Shown here: positions 34,801 through 36,345 of the stretch, piece by piece | Position numbering within the stretch: position 1 is the stretch's first letter | Layout: each line of letters begins with the position of its first letter | Assembly: GCA_021733645.1 (NCBI GenBank) | Contig: JAHREJ010000045.1 | Coordinates: forward strand, 1 to 36,345 | Direction: 5' to 3' | DNA: 36,345 nucleotides | Source: Bacillus subtilis subsp. subtilis | GTDB lineage: Bacteria > Pseudomonadota > Gammaproteobacteria > Xanthomonadales > Xanthomonadaceae | Program-made: the position numbers and the translations under genes | Notes under the pieces: generated by a model | What the model was told of the DNA's origin: nothing | Databases searched by the model: none | The model's input: the letters and a program-made list of their open reading frames with translations, nothing else

Positions 34801-35376
34801 GCCTCGCAGCGTTCGGAGTACCTGGAGGCGCAGAACACCGATCTGACCACCGCGCTGGAAACCCTGGAAGACGCCATCCGCAAGATCGACCGCGAAACCC
34901 GCGGCCGCTTCAAGGACACTTTCGACCGCGTCAACGCCGGGGTGCAGCAGCTGTACCCGCGCCTGTTCGGCGGTGGCCATGCGTATCTGGAATTGACCGG
35001 TGAAGACCTTCTCGACACTGGTGTGGCCATCATGGCGCGGCCGCCGGGCAAGCGCGTGTCCAGCATTTCGCTGCTGTCCGGTGGCGAGAAGGCGATGACC
35101 GCGGTGGCGCTGGTGTTTGCGATCTTCCAGCTCAACCCGGCGCCGTTCTGCCTGCTGGACGAGGTGGACGCGCCGCTGGACGAAGCCAACGTCGGCCGCC
35201 TGGCCAACATGGTCAAGGAAATGAGCGAGAAAGTGCAGTTCCTGTTTGTCAGCCACAACAAGGCCACCATGGAAGCGGCGCACCAGTTGTCCGGCGTGAC
35301 CATGCGCGAACCCGGCGTGAGCCGCCTGGTCAGCGTGGATCTGGAAGAGGCGGCACGATTGGCGGGCGCGGCCTGA
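31873..35376 (+). CDS. smc: Chromosome segregation ATPase SMC
   Basis: Structural maintenance of chromosomes protein that works with ScpA/ScpB to organise and separate the chromosome, 1167 aa, full length. The head is split between the two ends. Walker A GPNGCGKS is at residues 31-38. The C-terminal ABC signature LLSGGEKAMTAVAL begins at about 1067, followed by Walker B FCLLDEVDAPLDEANV. Two long coiled coils rich in Glu, Gln and Arg flank a hinge at about 512-655 (VAWLKSRRLDSGARVGERL to DGWVRVSRSG). zipA follows 48 bp downstream, so the two are probably cotranscribed. The start region lies beyond the palindrome-rich gap. Confidence 0.98.
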   Translation: MRLSTIKLSGFKSFVDPTTLHLPTNMTGVVGPNGCGKSNIIDAVRWVMGESSASRLRGDSLTDVIFSGSSARKPVSQATVELIFDNTDHTISGEYASFNEISVKRQVSRDGSSNYYLNGTKCRRRDITDLFLGTGLGPRSYSIIEQGMISQIIEARPEDLRVYLEEAAGISKYKERRKETETRIRHTRENLDRLGDLRDEIGKQLEHLKRQARQAEQYQALQEERRVKDAEWKALEYRGLDGRLGGLREALSQEETRLQQFIAEQRDAEARIETSRVRREEAADALSTAQAEVYQVGSTLARLEQQIQHQREMSQRLNKARDEAQQALDELGQHISGDQAKLMVLREAVDEAAPRLEQLQEENEIKQEALRDAEARLADWQQRWEAHTRSTSEASRAGEVERTRVDYLDRQVLEADRRREALSAERTGLDLDALAEVFEALHLQHQTQKESLDGLNEQVEERKQAVAALQDRQRSGQTELAEIRKQAQAARGRLSSLETLQQAALGQEQGAAVAWLKSRRLDSGARVGERLTVESGWENAVESALGQLIEGVLVDAPEQLVSELAELGDGRIALVSDRQEALTVAPTSLAAKVQGPTAIRRLLARLHAADDLDAARALQPSLAEGDSVITRGGERLGDGWVRVSRSGAAKQGALLRERDIVTLRGQIDTLQEREAELEQQLSAFREQLLAGEQQREDVQRQLYLAHRSVSELGGQLQSQQGKVEAARTRIDRIEGELVQLLETLDAGREQVREARARLDDAVTSMGDLEAVRSALEGERRQFTDARDQARDHARNVRESAHSLALTLESQRTQITSLSQALERMSSQRGQLDTRLGELHSQLDQGDSPVQTLQAEHQNALSERVRADRVLGEARTLLDGIDAELRTFEQTRHKRDEQALAQRERISQRKLDQQALVLSADQLAASVEKAGFVLLDVINSLPDEARVTEWEQSVHQIDGRMRRLEPVNLAAIQEYGEASQRSEYLEAQNTDLTTALETLEDAIRKIDRETRGRFKDTFDRVNAGVQQLYPRLFGGGHAYLELTGEDLLDTGVAIMARPPGKRVSSISLLSGGEKAMTAVALVFAIFQLNPAPFCLLDEVDAPLDEANVGRLANMVKEMSEKVQFLFVSHNKATMEAAHQLSGVTMREPGVSRLVSVDLEEAARLAGAA

Positions 35377-35424
35377 CGTGCCATCCTTAGTCCCTGAACG
35401 TATTTAGCCGGAGACCCCCACCGA

Positions 35425-36156
35425 ATGTCCGACATGGCACTGCTCCGCATCGGCATCCTGGCCGCCGGCCTGCTGTTGATCGCCGCGATCTTCCTGTTTG
35501 GCCGTCCGAAGAAAAAGTCGCAGGGCCGCCGTGTCGACGCACCCGAGGGAAGCGGCCAGCGCCGCGAACCCAGCCTGGGCGAAGGCGAGGGCGGCGACAC
35601 CGCGCCCTCCGGCAGCACCGGGGAGGCCGGTGTCATGCAGCCCGAACTGGGCCTGCCCGACGTGGATGGCCCCGCCAGTGACCTGGGCAAGCGCGCCAAC
35701 CAGGACTTCGACAAGATCGTGTCGCTGTTCGTGGCCGCACGCGCCGGCGAGCAGTTGCGTGGCGAAGACATCGTGGTGGCGGCCGAAAAGACCGGCCTGG
35801 TGTTCGGCCACATGAACGTGTTCCACCGCCTGGTCGAAGGCCACCCCGAGCGTGGCCCGATCTTCTCGATGGCCAGCATCATGAAGCCGGGCAGCTTCGA
35901 CATGGCCAACATCCGTGACATGGAAACCCCGGCCATCGCCTTCTTCCTGACCCTGCCGGCGCCGCTGACCGCGCTGGACGCGTGGGAAAAGATGCTGCCC
36001 ACCGTGCAGCGCATGGGTGAGTTGCTCGACGCCATTGTGCTCGACGACAGCCGCGCCACGCTTGGCCGCCAGCGTGTCGCCCACATCCGCGACGAACTGC
36101 GCGCCTACGACCGCCAGCACCAGGCCCCGCCACTGACCAAAGCCCCACGTTGGTGA
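35425..36156 (+). CDS. zipA: Cell division protein ZipA
   Basis: Inner-membrane protein that tethers FtsZ to the membrane at the division site, 243 aa. A single N-terminal membrane helix covers about residues 5-26 (LLRIGILAAGLLLIAAIFLFG). A short basic then Gly/Pro/Glu-rich linker runs to about 90, briefer than in E. coli. The C-terminal FtsZ-binding domain spans about 95-230 (DKIVSLFVAARAGEQLRGEDIVVAAEKTG, MKPGSFDMANIRDMETPAIAFFLTLP). It follows smc by 48 bp. In xanthomonads ligA usually comes next, but the window ends 189 bp later within repeats. Confidence 0.95.
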   Translation: MSDMALLRIGILAAGLLLIAAIFLFGRPKKKSQGRRVDAPEGSGQRREPSLGEGEGGDTAPSGSTGEAGVMQPELGLPDVDGPASDLGKRANQDFDKIVSLFVAARAGEQLRGEDIVVAAEKTGLVFGHMNVFHRLVEGHPERGPIFSMASIMKPGSFDMANIRDMETPAIAFFLTLPAPLTALDAWEKMLPTVQRMGELLDAIVLDDSRATLGRQRVAHIRDELRAYDRQHQAPPLTKAPRW

Positions 36157-36210
36157 AGCGCCAGGCATCGGCCGCCACCGATGCACCGGGTAGCGCCGCC
36201 AACGCCCCGG

Positions 36211-36234
36211 GTAGAGCCGAGCCATGCTCGGCTG
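36211..36234 (+). repeat. SMAG repeat, copy A
   Basis: GTAGAGCC head with AGCCGAGC-CAT-GCTCGGCT (8-bp stem, 3-nt loop) ending in G. Starts 54 bp after the zipA stop codon. It is the exact reverse complement of copy C. Confidence 0.85.
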
Positions 36235-36260
36235 ACGCGCCAGGTATCTCTACGAAGAGC

Positions 36261-36279
36261 AGCCGAGCCATGCTCGGCT
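36261..36279. repeat. SMAG palindrome, copy B (headless)
   Basis: The same stem-loop AGCCGAGC-CAT-GCTCGGCT without the GTAG head. It sits in the middle of a ~46-bp imperfect tandem duplication: CAGGTATCTC at 36241 recurs at 36287. Confidence 0.8.
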
Positions 36280-36305
36280 GAAGCGCCAGGTATCTCCACG
36301 AAGAG

Positions 36306-36329
36306 CAGCCGAGCATGGCTCGGCTCTAC
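36306..36329 (-). repeat. SMAG repeat, copy C (inverted)
   Basis: Exact reverse complement of copy A, so the GTAG heads face outwards on both sides of the cluster, as in REP doublets (BIME-like). It may also end the smc-zipA transcript. Confidence 0.85.
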
Positions 36330-36345
36330 GTGTCCGTCGCGCGTG

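Noticed and set aside
36211..36329. CRISPR-like array after zipA
   Set aside because: The repeats are palindromic SMAG units in mixed orientation with near-identical spacers, not direct repeats with unique spacers.

Overview
The window is high-GC chromosomal DNA from a gammaproteobacterium of the Xanthomonadaceae, most likely Stenotrophomonas or a close relative. Three things point there. The gene set is typical of xanthomonads: a ~180 kDa NAD-glutamate dehydrogenase, a bacterial kynurenine pathway, a TonB receptor paired with a GH3 glucosidase, and rpsF-rpsR-rplI without priB. The order smc-zipA fits the same group. Several short palindromes start with GTAGAGCC, the hallmark of the SMAG (REP-type) repeats known from S. 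maltophilia. I see no phage, insertion sequence, CRISPR array, tRNA or rRNA.

Layout. 119-5322: a tetR-MFP-RND efflux operon on the minus strand, ending at a strong bidirectional terminator. 5550-10526: gdhB. 10527-11205: a 679-bp gene-free stretch with a terminator and two long composite palindromes. 11206-13003: nadK and a cN-I-type 5'-nucleotidase. 13034-19465, minus strand: a tight run reading kynU, kmo, sbcB, DUF2461, aldo/keto reductase, DUF2939. 19666-25021, plus strand: a TonB-dependent receptor and a periplasmic GH3 glucosidase behind a perfect LacI-type operator. 25107-29075, minus strand: asnS, two small unknown proteins, a PaiB-like protein, carbonic anhydrase and 3-hydroxyanthranilate dioxygenase. 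29205-30997, plus strand: an A-type Fe-S carrier and the ribosomal operon rpsF-rpsR-rplI. 30998-31872: an 875-bp gene-free stretch with a terminator, two more long palindromes and two SMAG repeats. 31873-36156: smc and zipA, followed by a SMAG cluster running to the window end.

How the genes fit together. kynU, kmo and the dioxygenase make three consecutive steps from kynurenine to the quinolinate precursor, so they can feed NAD synthesis. nadK, the nucleotidase and the NAD-dependent GdhB lie nearby. The receptor/GH3 pair looks like a self-contained glucan-uptake cassette and separates the dioxygenase from kmo-kynU.

The most unusual content is non-coding. Four ~90-110 bp elements share one architecture: a 23-29 bp outer stem, a near-invariant 18-nt hairpin core, and in at least three copies a second small hairpin, so each can be drawn as a three-way junction. 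Stem sequences differ among copies but pairing is kept by compensatory changes. The elements come as two inverted pairs, with 262 and 252 bp between partners, each pair just downstream of an intrinsic terminator.
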